Below, in pieces: positions 27,379 through 36,755 of a stretch of 64,000 nt of DNA (position 1 is its first letter; the number at the start of each line of letters is the position of its first letter). Position numbers and translations under genes: made by a program. The notes beneath the pieces are model-generated. The model was not told where the DNA came from and did not search any database. It saw nothing but the letters and a program-made list of their open reading frames with translations. The stretch lies in assembly GCA_029550925.1 (NCBI GenBank), contig JAKPGL010000030.1, positions 27,399-91,398 of the forward strand, read 5' to 3'. The stretch comes from Planctomycetota bacterium (GTDB taxonomy: Bacteria; Planctomycetota; Planctomycetia; Pirellulales; Thermoguttaceae).

Positions 27379-27485
27379 TTTGCTGATAATTTGTATAGCA
27401 TTTGTCCGGGAGTATCTGGCGGCGGCTAAAAGGTGCTTTTTCTTCCCAATAGGCCGCGACTGTTCGCGCTGCGGAGACGGTCCGG

Positions 27486-28508
27486 TTACTCGTTTTTTTC
27501 CACAATCCAGATATTGCGGAATCGCACCGGGCAGCCGTGGTTCTGGAGAAACAGGGGGCCTTTTTCGGGGCCTTCGGGCAACGGGGCGGCCCGTGTGGCG
27601 GAGGGCAATTCCACGTTTTCGTGGATCAGCACGCCGTTATGTCGGACCGTCATCCGGGGCCGCTCGACTAATTTCCCATCATGCCATTTAGCCGCCCGAA
27701 ACTCGATGTCATAGGTCTGCCAACTCAACGGTGGGAAACACATATTCACTTTTGGCCGGGCCACCCCATAAATCCCGCCGCATTCGTTATCCAGGCCCTC
27801 TAGGCCGAAACTGTCGAGGATTTGCACTTCATAGCGGGCCTGGGCATAGACGCCGCTGTTGCCGCGGCCTTGGCCCCGGGCGTACGGCATGAAAGGAGTC
27901 CGAAACTCTACGTGGATGGTGCAACTGCCAAACTTCTGTTTGCTCGTGGCGCCTTCCATCAGAAGGCCGTCCGGGGTCATTCGACCGCCCTGGAAGTGGT
28001 CGGCGGTGGTCCCATCGAAAAGCACGACCGCTCCAGCCGGCGGCTTGGCGCCTAGGGTGGGACTGCGACGTTCGACCTTTTGCAGTTTGGCGATCTGCCG
28101 ACCATCCGCATCCAGCACCGTGATAACGCCGCCGCGGAGTTCGGCCTTTCGGCCCTCGGGCAAGGAGAAAACGATCCGATCTGTTTGACGCTGGCCGTCC
28201 GTTTGGACCTTCTCGCTGCCGTCCCAACCATCGCCCGGCAGGCCGCCGGGATAGCCAACGGCATGAAATTTGCCGTCTCCCAGGGCGATCACCTGAGCGC
28301 CATATTTCACAGGGCCGGAGTCGGTCTGCACCTGACCCACGTATTCCCCCTGGTCGGCAAAATCAGGACCTGCCTGAGCCGGGTCGGTAAATACCTTCGG
28401 CGAGGCAGGCTGCCCGGCCGAGAGGGGACGTACGCCCATCAGCCCAAGCCAACCGCTCGCTACCCCTACCGAAAACACCAGCACACTTGCCACAGCCGCT
28501 CGTCGCAT
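27486..28508 (-). CDS. DUF1080 (3-keto-disaccharide hydrolase-type) secreted protein
   Basis: 340 residues from the ATG with GGAGG just upstream; the track start 42 codons earlier lacks support. A signal sequence (AAVASVLVFSVGVASGWLGLMG) is followed by a partial N-terminal domain and then the DUF1080 lectin-like fold: AVVLFDGTTADHFQGG, SCTIHVEFRTPFMP, GNSGVYAQARYEVQILDSFG, NECGGIYGV and WQTYDIEFRAAKW. The fold occurs in 3-keto-glycoside hydrolases and sugar-binding proteins. Such enzymes would fit downstream of exported Gfo/Idh/MocA 3-dehydrogenases; that link is inference. Confidence 0.88.
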   Translation of the reverse strand: MRRAAVASVLVFSVGVASGWLGLMGVRPLSAGQPASPKVFTDPAQAGPDFADQGEYVGQVQTDSGPVKYGAQVIALGDGKFHAVGYPGGLPGDGWDGSEKVQTDGQRQTDRIVFSLPEGRKAELRGGVITVLDADGRQIAKLQKVERRSPTLGAKPPAGAVVLFDGTTADHFQGGRMTPDGLLMEGATSKQKFGSCTIHVEFRTPFMPYARGQGRGNSGVYAQARYEVQILDSFGLEGLDNECGGIYGVARPKVNMCFPPLSWQTYDIEFRAAKWHDGKLVERPRMTVRHNGVLIHENVELPSATRAAPLPEGPEKGPLFLQNHGCPVRFRNIWIVEKNE

Positions 28509-28938
28509 CGTCTTGCCTCCTCGATAGGACAAAGATTCTGGAATGATCCTACCGGTTTTAACCGGAGCAGACCGGTAAGGACACTCCCTTCCAAGAAACG
28601 CCGCTTCGGGAACGGTGGTTCGGTGGGCGATCATCGGCCTACTCTCGGTGGGACCGCCAAGGGGCGTCTTCCCAGAAGCGGCAAACTGCTTTTATTGTGG
28701 TTTGTCGGCTGGAAGGATGCAAGACGCTGAGGGCCATCTTCAGCGTTTACAGAGGAAAAGGGTTTCGATACAATGGACCCTAGCGCACCATAAGGAACGG
28801 AAAAAAACCGAAATGGATCGCCGAGGAGAGGAGAAATCTCGACGATCTTTACGCCGGGATTTCGGGGCAGGGGGGAAGAGTGGAAGACAGCGGAATCTGT
28901 TTGACTTTGGGCGTCCGTAGAGGCAAAGGAGGATTGCC
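28509..28938. other. 430-bp divergent upstream region
   Basis: Between the divergent DUF1080 and thioredoxin-fold genes. It contains a good promoter candidate (28746-28774) reading right. ORF 28615-28920 shows no protein-like composition and is not called. Confidence 0.5.
28746..28774 (+). promoter_or_regulatory. Sigma70-type promoter candidate
   Basis: TTTACA (28746-28751), a 17-base spacer, and TACAAT (28769-28774). It would give a leader of roughly 160 bases before the thioredoxin-fold lipoprotein gene. Confidence 0.5.
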
Positions 28939-29685
28939 ATGGAATCTCTTGCGAGGATGATCGGTTGGTTGGCGATGGGGATATTTTTGGTAAGTGTAGG
29001 GTGCGGCCAGCAGGAAAAGCCGTCGGCAACAGGACCGGGGGGAAAGCCTGAGAGCGGCGCTCAGGTGGGCCAGCAGAGTCCTGCAACGCCCAGTGGGCCG
29101 GAGCAGCCGGGCGGTCCCTCCGAAACCGTCTTGCCGACCAAGCAGCCGTCCCCGCCGCCGCCGCCCACGATTCCCAAAGTGGCCATGGATCAAACCCGTC
29201 GGTCCACCTTCCGCGTCTGGGTTGGGGATCAACTGCCGGCCGGACAACTTTTGGACCTCCAAGGCCGACAAGTCGCCCTGGAAAGCCTGTGGGGAGAGAA
29301 ACTGACGATCGTGGTGTTCTGGAACTCCCAGAGCCTTTCGGGCCTTCAGCAGTTGCAAGATTTGGCCAAGGACTTGCTTCCCAAGTATCAGGAAAAAGGG
29401 GTTCGGGCCGTGGCCGTCCATGTAGGCGGCGAGGCTTCGGAGGTCCAGAAGGTGTTGCCGACGGCGGCCTCTGGCTTGCCGGTACTAGTGGACCCCAACA
29501 GCGCCTATTTTACTCGGATCGCTCAGCCGTCGGCCAAGGGGGAAGTTGAACTACTGCCCCGCACCTACGTGGTTGATGCTCAGGGCAAAGTCCTGTGGTT
29601 AGACATCGGTTATACAGAGTCCACCCTTCGGGGCGTCGAAATGAGCATCCGCGCGGTGCTGGGGCCGCTGGAAACTGGCAGATAG
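28939..29685 (+). CDS. Thioredoxin-fold lipoprotein lacking the CXXC pair
   Basis: 248 residues. A lipobox (FLVSVGC) follows the signal, then about 60 Gly/Pro/Gln-rich residues. The C-terminal ~150 residues have the TlpA/redoxin pattern: GQLLDLQGRQVALESLWGEKLTIVVFWN, EKGVRAVAVHVGG, LPVLVDPNSAYFTRI and LPRTYVVDAQGKVLWLDIGY. Where TlpA has WCxxC this protein reads WNSQSLSG, so redox cysteines are absent and a binding or structural role is more likely. AAAGGAGG precedes the ATG. The next gene starts 72 bases downstream on the same strand. Confidence 0.75.
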   Translation: MESLARMIGWLAMGIFLVSVGCGQQEKPSATGPGGKPESGAQVGQQSPATPSGPEQPGGPSETVLPTKQPSPPPPPTIPKVAMDQTRRSTFRVWVGDQLPAGQLLDLQGRQVALESLWGEKLTIVVFWNSQSLSGLQQLQDLAKDLLPKYQEKGVRAVAVHVGGEASEVQKVLPTAASGLPVLVDPNSAYFTRIAQPSAKGEVELLPRTYVVDAQGKVLWLDIGYTESTLRGVEMSIRAVLGPLETGR

Positions 29686-29756
29686 GGCCTCGACCTTGAG
29701 CGAGGTTATGCGTCTGCGGCCGATAAAAGGGGGGGATCGTAAGGGGAGAGGGAGCG

Positions 29757-30887
29757 ATGAAAGATTGGATTTCGGGCGCCATGTTTTTGGAAGACGAACA
29801 TAAAACTCCCGAAACGCCGTCTTTGGGCGTCAAAGGACGTGGTTTTACGTTAGTGGAACTTTTGGTGGTGATTACGATCATTGGGATTTTGATTGCACTA
29901 TTGTTGCCGGCGGTGCAGGCGGCGCGCGAGGCGGCGCGGCGAGCACAATGCATCAACAATCTCAAGCAGATCGCCCTGGCTTTGCACAATTACCATAGTA
30001 CCTATAAAATCTTCCCGCCCAGTTCGGTTTGGCGGCCCGGTACGGCCGACAACATCCAGCGCCTGAACAACCCCAATTTGAGCGAAAATTGGGTCATCCT
30101 GATATTGCCCTTCTTGGAACAACAGGCTCTGCGGGACGCCTTTGATTTGAGCCGATATATTACCGATCCGGTCAACGAGCGGCCTCGCGGCACCGCGCTT
30201 TCGGTGATGTTGTGTCCTTCCGACGCTTATAACCGGACGCCTTACAACGGAAGCCAATACAACCAGGGGGCCAATTGGGCGAGGGGCAACTATGCGGCCA
30301 ATGCGGCGTTGGGGAAGATGACCGTCAATGGACATACCGGCTACGGCGGTACGGAGAGTGCGGCCACGGACGCATCGTCCGGTTGGCGGCATCCGCTCAT
30401 TCGCGGCGTGATGGGGGCCAATACGTCGGTCTCGATCGACGAAATTCGGGATGGAACCAGTCAGACGATCCTGGTGGGCGAGATTCGGGCTGGCGTGGTA
30501 CCGATCGATCCCCGCGGCGTGTGGGCCATGAGCGGCGGATGTCCTAGCGCCCTCTGGTCGCATGGATATATCGGCGACGCCAACGGCCCGAACGCACCGT
30601 ATCTTAACGCCGACGACACGAACGGGTGCAGTGATACACGGTCGGCCGTCGGCGGCGCCGAACGCCTCGCACAAATGGGGATGCCTTGTGCGGAGGGCAG
30701 TCGGCCCAATTATCAACAGGCGGCCCGCAGTATGCATCCGGGCGGCATTCATGCGGCCATGGCCGACGGAAGCGTCCACTTCATCAGCGATTACGTCCAA
30801 ACCGGAACCTCTCAAACCAACCTGGGCGTGTGGGATCGGTTGAACCTGTCGGCCGACGGCCTGCCGATGTCCGCAGGTTCATATTGA
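29757..30887 (+). CDS. DUF1559 prepilin-like secreted protein
   Basis: 376 residues. A 29-residue N-terminal extension precedes the prepilin motif ([21 protein letters not shown]), then [20 protein letters not shown]. The C-terminal signature is HPGGIHAAMADGSVHFISDY. GGGAGAGGGAG precedes the ATG. Paralogous to the DUF1559 protein about 3 kb upstream but divergent in the middle third. Predicted cell-surface or pseudopilus component with unknown role. Confidence 0.92.
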   Translation: MKDWISGAMFLEDEHKTPETPSLGVKGRGFTLVELLVVITIIGILIALLLPAVQAAREAARRAQCINNLKQIALALHNYHSTYKIFPPSSVWRPGTADNIQRLNNPNLSENWVILILPFLEQQALRDAFDLSRYITDPVNERPRGTALSVMLCPSDAYNRTPYNGSQYNQGANWARGNYAANAALGKMTVNGHTGYGGTESAATDASSGWRHPLIRGVMGANTSVSIDEIRDGTSQTILVGEIRAGVVPIDPRGVWAMSGGCPSALWSHGYIGDANGPNAPYLNADDTNGCSDTRSAVGGAERLAQMGMPCAEGSRPNYQQAARSMHPGGIHAAMADGSVHFISDYVQTGTSQTNLGVWDRLNLSADGLPMSAGSY

Positions 30888-31015
30888 GACGCCGAGCTTT
30901 CCCACAAAACGGAACTCGAAGACGCCATAGACGGCGCCCCCGGCGGCAAGGTATGATAAGAGGAAACTTCGTTGTCTTCTGAATCCGTGAAGGGTTTTTC
31001 TCACGAGTGATTTTT

Positions 31016-31795
31016 ATGCGTCCTTGGAAACTTGCTGAAACCAACTACGGTACGGTCAAACATCTTCATTACGAAACGGCGGTGATCCCTTTCGGGGCCA
31101 CTGAACCCCATAACCTTCATCTGCCTTACGGCATCGACACCCTGGAAGGGGAAACCGTGGGGGAGAAAATCTGCGAGGCGGCTTGGAATCGCGGGGCCAA
31201 AGTCGTGCTGCTGCCCACGCTCCCCTATGGAACCCAAACCAACCATATGCGGTTCCCTTTGGCCATGAACCTGAACCCCTCCACCTTGGCCTTGATCATC
31301 AAAGACCTGGTGGAATCGTTGGAAGCGACGGGGATTTTGAAAATCGTGATCTTAAACAGCCACGGCGGCAACGATTTCAAGTGGGTGCTGCGGGAACTCT
31401 ATGGCAAGACGAAGGCGCATCTGTTTTTGTGCAATTGGTACGCCATTTTTCGGGATGTATATCATGAGATTTTCCAGGAAGTGGACGACCACGCCGGCGA
31501 AATGGAAACGTCGTTTGCCTTAGCATATTTTCCGGAATTGGTTGGACGGAATCCGGACGGCTCCTTGGCGGCGGACCCGACGCCGCCGGCCAAGACCCGA
31601 TTCGAAGCGATTAACCGCGGCTGGATATCGATTACTCGGCCCTGGCACCTGCTGACGAAAAACGCCGGGGTGGGCAATCCTTTGGCCGCCGCCCCAGAAA
31701 AGGCGCACCGGATGATGGATGTGGTGGTGGAGCGGTTGGCGCAATTTTTGGTGGAGCTTTCCGCCGCCCCGTTGGACGAACGATTTCCCTACTAA
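31016..31795 (+). CDS. Creatininase family amidohydrolase
   Basis: 259 residues from the ATG; a GTG three codons earlier is an alternative. Metal-binding signatures are clear: IPFGATEPHNLHLPYGIDTL near the N-terminus, VILNSHGGND in the middle, and HAGEMETSFALA near residue 165. The family includes creatininase and cyclic-amide hydrolases of riboflavin/F420 and mycofactocin pathways, using two divalent metals. None of those pathway genes is nearby, so the substrate is open. Cytosolic; standalone between DUF1559 and rsfS. Confidence 0.88.
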   Translation: MRPWKLAETNYGTVKHLHYETAVIPFGATEPHNLHLPYGIDTLEGETVGEKICEAAWNRGAKVVLLPTLPYGTQTNHMRFPLAMNLNPSTLALIIKDLVESLEATGILKIVILNSHGGNDFKWVLRELYGKTKAHLFLCNWYAIFRDVYHEIFQEVDDHAGEMETSFALAYFPELVGRNPDGSLAADPTPPAKTRFEAINRGWISITRPWHLLTKNAGVGNPLAAAPEKAHRMMDVVVERLAQFLVELSAAPLDERFPY

Positions 31796-31960
31796 AACCG
31801 TTTTCTTATCCGTTGGGAAGGCGGTTGCCTTGGGACGCGAACAGGAGGGAAGGGGGATTTCGGTTTTTCGCCTTTTGCCGCTTCCGTTTTTGGGGGAGGA
31901 GAATGTACAATAGAAGGAAATAGAGAGGGTATGTTTCGCCTTGGGTTTAGGTGAGGAGAA

Positions 31961-32395
31961 ATGGCGAAATCCAATCAAGAGTCAGCCAAAAAGCGATCCA
32001 GTCGAACTTCCGTCGCCCTTCAACGGGCGGTCCGAGCGGCCCAGGCGGCCGAAGAAACCCGCGGTCGGGACGTCCTTGTCCTCGATATGCGTAAACTGAC
32101 GACTCTGTTTGACTATTTTATATTGGCCACCGGAACAAGCCGACGCCAACTCCACGCTATGAGCGAACAGATCGACCAGGTCCTACAGACCGAAATGGGC
32201 GACCGTCGGATCGGACTGGAAGGCTACGAAGAAAGCCGATGGATCGTCATGGACTACGGGGATGTCGTGGTGCATCTGTTTGACGAGGAAACCCGATCCT
32301 ATTATGCTCTGGAAGAATTGTGGACCCAGGCCAAGCGCGTTCCTTGGCAACGGGTCCTTGCCCGCCTCGGATCGGCCGAAAAAGCGGCGCAATGA
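31961..32395 (+). CDS. rsfS: Ribosomal silencing factor RsfS (Iojap/DUF143)
   Basis: 144 residues. The N-terminal ~25 residues are basic; the remainder is the RsfS fold with DVLVLDMRKLTTLFDYFILATGTS, GYEESRWIVMDYGDVVVHLFDEE and YYALEELW. RsfS binds uL14 on the large subunit and blocks subunit joining when nutrients are short. GAGGAGAA precedes the ATG. argS follows after about 125 bases on the same strand. The signature and length are diagnostic. Confidence 0.95.
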   Translation: MAKSNQESAKKRSSRTSVALQRAVRAAQAAEETRGRDVLVLDMRKLTTLFDYFILATGTSRRQLHAMSEQIDQVLQTEMGDRRIGLEGYEESRWIVMDYGDVVVHLFDEETRSYYALEELWTQAKRVPWQRVLARLGSAEKAAQ

Positions 32396-32519
32396 TCCCC
32401 TCTGGTTTGTACTGAGTGCCGTTCAGGAGTCTTTCGGCGGTCAGAAGGAATCGATCGGCTTGAGGGAGGTCCGGGGTCTTTAGCGGCGGTTTTTATATAT
32501 ATAGTTATATTGTGATTTT

Positions 32520-34520
32520 ATGTCCATCCTTACAGAATTGAAACGTCGGTTTGAGGACGCGTTGCGGTCCTGGGCGGCAGAGGCTAGGGACCTGTTGGAA
32601 ATGATCCGGCCGAGTCAGGAGGAGCGGTTCGGCGATTATCAGGCGAATCTGGCGATGCCCTTGGGCAAACGCCTTGGCCGACCGCCCCGGGAAATCGCCG
32701 CCGAACTGGCGGCTCGGTTGGATGTGTCCGACATGGCCGAACCGCCGGAAATCGCCGGGCCGGGGTTTATCAACTTTCGGCTGCGAACCGACTGGCTGGC
32801 CGAACAATTGACCCGCGCAGCGGCCGATCCCCGACTCGGGGTCCCCTTGGTCAGCTCGCCGCGGACCTATGTGATCGACTATTCCGCTCCGAATGTGGCC
32901 AAACCCATGCACGTGGGCCATATCCGCTCCACCGTCATCGGCGACGCCTTATGCCGAATGCTTCGGTTCATGGGCTGCCGCGTCATCAGCGACAACCACA
33001 TCGGCGACTGGGGCGTCCAGTTTGGCATGATTCTGTACGGATACAAGCATTTTCTCGATCCGGAGGCGTACCGTCGGCAACCGGTGCAGGAGTTGGCTCG
33101 TCTGTATCGACTGGTTCGCCTGCTGATGGACTATCAGGAGGCCAAGGCGAAATTGGCCGAGGGCCGACTCCAGGCTCGCATTGCCGAACTTCAGTCGCAC
33201 TTTCCCCAACCCCTCTCGGCAGGTTCCGGCCAGTCGAACCCGGCCCAATCTTCCAAAACTTCCCTATCTGGCAAAGAGGCGCCCGTAGCCCGGGCGATGA
33301 AAAAAGAACTTGCCGAGTTAATCGAAGAACAAGCGGAGCTGGAGAAAAAGACGGCTCAGGTCGAGCAATCGGCGGAGTTGGCCCGTCTGGCCGCCGAACA
33401 TCCGAACTTGGAAAGCCGCGTGCTTGCCGAGACGGCCAAACTGCACGCAGGCGACCCGGAAAACCGCCGACTCTGGCAAGAGTTTTTGCCCCATTGCCTG
33501 GCGGAGTTGGACCGGATTTACCAGCGTCTGGGCGTCCAGTTCGACTGGACCTTGGGCGAAAGTTTCTATCACGACCGGTTGGCCGGCTTGGTGGAGGAGC
33601 TTTTGGCCCGGGGATTGGCCCGAATCAGCGACGGCGCCGTCTGCATCTTCTTGGACGGTTTCGATACTCCGATGATCATCCGTAAACAAGACGGCGCGTT
33701 CCTTTACGCCACTACGGACTTGGCCACCTTGCAATATCGGATGGAAACCTGGCGTCCGGACGCCATCCTGTATGTGGTCGATCATCGGCAGAGTCTGCAT
33801 TTTCAGCAACTGTTTGCTGTGGCTCGGCTGCTCGGTTACCGCGATGTGGAGCTTCAGCATATCAGCTTCGGCACGGTTTTGGGCGAAGACGGCCGACCGT
33901 TCAAAACGCGAGAAGGCGACCTGGTGGGCTTGGAAAGTCTGCTGGACGAGGCCGTGACGCGGGCCTTGAAAATCGTTTCCGAAAACGACGACGCCAAGCC
34001 AGACGGACCGGAACTTTCTTCTGAGCAACGGGCCGAGATCGCCGAACGAGTCGGCATTGGCGCGGTCAAGTACGCCGATCTGTCCCAAAACCGAACAAGC
34101 GATTATGTGTTTAGCTATCCGAAAATGCTGGCGCTGAGCGGCAATACGTCCGCCTACATGCAATACGCCTACGCCCGAGTGCGAAGCATCTTCCGCAAAG
34201 GCGGCGTCGAGCCGGAATCGCTGCGGAATTCCGGCGCCCCCATTCTGCTGACCACGCCGCCGGAACGCGACTTGGGACTGGCCCTGTTGCGGTTTGGTGA
34301 AACCTTGGAACTGGCCCTGCAAGATTATCGGCCGAATCTGCTGACGGCGTATCTCTATGACTTGGCCAACCGTTATTCCGCCTTCTTTGAACAGTGTCCT
34401 GTGCTCAAGGCCCAACCGGATTCCCTACGCACAAGCCGACTCCTCCTGTGCGATCTCACGGCGCGGACCATCCAAAAAGGCCTGGAGCTTTTGGGCATCG
34501 AGGTCGTCGAGCGGATGTAG
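32520..34520 (+). CDS. argS: Arginyl-tRNA synthetase
   Basis: 666 residues, longer than the usual 550-600. N-terminal tRNA-binding (Add-1) domain (FGDYQANLAMPLGKRLG), then class I HIGH as PNVAKPMHVGHIRSTVIGDAL (HVGH), a catalytic region (DNHIGDWGVQFGMI) and a KMSKS-equivalent FKTREGDLVGLESLL. The anticodon-binding domain ends with the characteristic LLGIEVVERM. Roughly residues 205-310 form an insertion with a Ser/Pro-rich segment and a charged coiled coil. No ribosome site is visible; an AT-rich TATATT lies nine bases before the ATG, so a leaderless or very short-leader mRNA is possible. Confidence 0.96.
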   Translation: MSILTELKRRFEDALRSWAAEARDLLEMIRPSQEERFGDYQANLAMPLGKRLGRPPREIAAELAARLDVSDMAEPPEIAGPGFINFRLRTDWLAEQLTRAAADPRLGVPLVSSPRTYVIDYSAPNVAKPMHVGHIRSTVIGDALCRMLRFMGCRVISDNHIGDWGVQFGMILYGYKHFLDPEAYRRQPVQELARLYRLVRLLMDYQEAKAKLAEGRLQARIAELQSHFPQPLSAGSGQSNPAQSSKTSLSGKEAPVARAMKKELAELIEEQAELEKKTAQVEQSAELARLAAEHPNLESRVLAETAKLHAGDPENRRLWQEFLPHCLAELDRIYQRLGVQFDWTLGESFYHDRLAGLVEELLARGLARISDGAVCIFLDGFDTPMIIRKQDGAFLYATTDLATLQYRMETWRPDAILYVVDHRQSLHFQQLFAVARLLGYRDVELQHISFGTVLGEDGRPFKTREGDLVGLESLLDEAVTRALKIVSENDDAKPDGPELSSEQRAEIAERVGIGAVKYADLSQNRTSDYVFSYPKMLALSGNTSAYMQYAYARVRSIFRKGGVEPESLRNSGAPILLTTPPERDLGLALLRFGETLELALQDYRPNLLTAYLYDLANRYSAFFEQCPVLKAQPDSLRTSRLLLCDLTARTIQKGLELLGIEVVERM

Positions 34521-34594
34521 CGGTGCGTTGTTGAGGTTTCTCTTTGGGCGTCAGAAACAGCCGCCTCCTTGGGGTGGCAAATGCGGCGCAGAGT

Positions 34595-35827
34595 TTATTT
34601 CTTTTTTCCCAGCAATTTTTCTTCGGCGGCGATGGCTTGAAGGATCAAGGTGCGGCTTTTGGAGTTGCGGGCCGCCTCTTTGGCTAATGTAAGGGCTGCC
34701 TGGGCGTCGGCTTGACGGCGGCTCCGGACCGCCTCATCGGCCAGGTTCAGGCTCAAAAGGACCACATCCCGATAGTGGAGCGGAGAGCGGGCGCCCTCGG
34801 CGGCCTTTTTAAGCATTTGGAGTTTCATTTGGATGAGGTCCACGTTGTACAGTTCGGCCATTTGTTCGATGGCCGAGGCCGCTGTCCGCACGTCGCTGGC
34901 CGAGGCCGCCAAATCTCCAGCCTCCCGGAGCATGACAAATCGCTTGAGCGAATCGGAGTTCTTTTGTACATCTGACAGAAGTTTACGTGCCAGTTCCTCT
35001 TTGGCCGACGGGGTCACGGCCCTGGCAAAAGATCGAGCATATTCCTCTTTCAGCTCTTTTTCCGCCTGTTGGAGCTGATCTTCTTTCGGCAGAGGGGGTT
35101 TTTTGGCCGCCGCCTCCGCCGCATCCAGCTCCGCCAACAGCGGACCGATGTCCAATCCCGCCCGCATCGCCTCCTCCCAAAGTTTACGGGCTTGGGCTGG
35201 GTCGCCCTTCTCGTCCACCGCCAAAAACGCCCCTATCGCTACTTTGGAAACGTTGTCTTTAGCGAGGGATCGCTTGGCCAAGGCCAAGACAATTTCACTA
35301 GGCATCGTCTCCCACCGGTAAAGCCGATTCACTCCTTCCACCCGAAGCGTCAGCCCCGCCGCCAACGGTTCCACCACGGCCGCCTTGACCTTTTTCATCC
35401 GGCCCAGTTCCACCTCAATCTCTTGGCCGGCTTCGAGCTTCTGGGCGCCTTTGATCGTTAGTTGCCAAAATTGCCGGAGATAATCCAGCAACGTCTCTAG
35501 CCGATCCACCTCTTGCTTTTCTTCTTCGCTGCGGGCGTTTTCCCGGGCCAATCGCAGGGCCTGAGAGGCTTGGTCCAACTGCCGTTTGGACATGCACCTG
35601 CGGGCGTCGGTTACCGCCGTTCGATATGCGGCGGCCCGCCGACTTTCCTCCGCCCACAGGGTGGAACGCCCCCCCACCCAAACCACCCCCACTTTTTCTA
35701 ATTCTAAAATCCCCTCACCTAGGGCGACGGCAAAAAAAATCCACCCGGCCAAAACATATCGCCCCCCAGCGATCTTCCCGGCGGCGCCGATTCTCGCCCC
35801 CTTTTGGTCCCAACCCAAGCTCTTCAT
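34595..35827 (-). CDS. Secreted helical protein of unknown function
   Basis: 410 residues from the ATG preceded by AAGGAGG; the track start 23 codons earlier is not supported. A hydrophobic segment (YVLAGWIFFAVALGEGILEL) suggests a signal or anchor. The rest is almost all alpha-helical and charged, with TPR-like patterns (DARRCMSKRQLDQASQALRLARENA, AQARKLWEEAMRAGLD) and an internal beta region (EIEVELGRMKKVKAAVVEPLAAGLTLRV). Not recognised. It is convergent with argS. Confidence 0.55.
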   Translation of the reverse strand: MKSLGWDQKGARIGAAGKIAGGRYVLAGWIFFAVALGEGILELEKVGVVWVGGRSTLWAEESRRAAAYRTAVTDARRCMSKRQLDQASQALRLARENARSEEEKQEVDRLETLLDYLRQFWQLTIKGAQKLEAGQEIEVELGRMKKVKAAVVEPLAAGLTLRVEGVNRLYRWETMPSEIVLALAKRSLAKDNVSKVAIGAFLAVDEKGDPAQARKLWEEAMRAGLDIGPLLAELDAAEAAAKKPPLPKEDQLQQAEKELKEEYARSFARAVTPSAKEELARKLLSDVQKNSDSLKRFVMLREAGDLAASASDVRTAASAIEQMAELYNVDLIQMKLQMLKKAAEGARSPLHYRDVVLLSLNLADEAVRSRRQADAQAALTLAKEAARNSKSRTLILQAIAAEEKLLGKKK

Positions 35828-35981
35828 CCGGCCCCTCCTTATGGAAATGAGGTTTCTAGGGCAACCAAAATGCATGCCCTTTGGGGACTCCCCCATCTCT
35901 CCTCTCGGATTTTCTCGATGATTGCCGGGGCAATCTTCCCTACCCTAGCCCCCCAAGGATTTCCATAGGCGAAGAGGCCCT

Positions 35982-36425
35982 TCATGTGGCGGCCAGTTGA
36001 ATCCGTGCGCCCTCCAACCGATGCGCCAACAGCTTAGCTACCTGCGTCATCAGCCGATACCCAAGAATCGGGTTCTCTTCGCAAAGTTGTCGAAGTTTTT
36101 CCGCTTGAATGGCGATCAAATGGGTGTCCTTGGTGGTGGTTCCGTAAGCCGTGGTTCGATATGGCTCCACCAAGGCCGACCAAACCAGCAAGTCCCCATC
36201 GACCAACGTGTCCACGGTGCGCATCTCGCCGCTGCCAAGAAGGTATTGAATGTTCACCTCACCTTGGACAATCACATAAAGATAGTTTGCCGGCATCCCT
36301 TCGTCAAAAAGGCGAGTGCCCGCCGGCGCCGTCCGCTCCTCCGCAATCATCGCAATCTGCTTGAGCAACGCCTCATTCAGCCCCGCAAAACTCTGAAACC
36401 GACGCAATAATTCCGGCGACACCAT
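35982..36425 (-). CDS. Cyclic-nucleotide-binding domain protein
   Basis: 147 residues from the ATG with AAGGAGG seven bases upstream. One cNMP-binding beta-roll fills the protein: LLKQIAMIAEERTAPAGTRLFDEG, NYLYVIVQGEVNIQYLLG, TLVDGDLLVWSALVEPYRTTAYG and HLIAIQAEKLRQLCEENP. There is no DNA-binding helix-turn-helix, so it is not a full CRP/FNR regulator; it may be a stand-alone sensor or partner module. The cyclase-like CYTH protein is far away, and no link is shown. Confidence 0.85.
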   Translation of the reverse strand: MVSPELLRRFQSFAGLNEALLKQIAMIAEERTAPAGTRLFDEGMPANYLYVIVQGEVNIQYLLGSGEMRTVDTLVDGDLLVWSALVEPYRTTAYGTTTKDTHLIAIQAEKLRQLCEENPILGYRLMTQVAKLLAHRLEGARIQLAAT

Positions 36426-36755
36426 CGCAGACCTCCTTCCATTAAGAAACTTCCAATACCTTCTATGCTCTCTTCTCCTGAGCAAAAATGACCCTATTAG
36501 CGATCCAAAATCGCCTGCCCACGGAGAACATCCTCGCTTTGACTATATCATATCCTGCCCCGCCGCTCAAGCAAACCACCACCAAGAAATCATCCCAGAG
36601 GGCAAAGCCTCGGACGTTAGTCCAAAGGTACGCTGGCGGGAGGCGGCGTCGAAGCTACGCCCGTAAGAGTGCGGCCTTATAATCCGCAATCGGCAATATA
36701 CGATCCGCGATAAACAATAAACCATCCGCCGTCCGCAATCAGGCGACCGAATTGC
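36426..36755. other. 330-bp intergenic region
   Basis: Between the cNMP-binding gene and the 3' end of mvhA. It contains a degenerate tandem of CGCAATC/CCGCAATC-type words (36678-36745). No gene, terminator or promoter is evident. Confidence 0.5.

Noticed and set aside
28615-28920. Small plus-strand ORF in the divergent region
   Set aside because: Basic, low-information composition and it overlaps the promoter candidate.
33318-34415. 365-residue minus-strand ORF opposite argS
   Set aside because: Antisense shadow of arginyl-tRNA synthetase.
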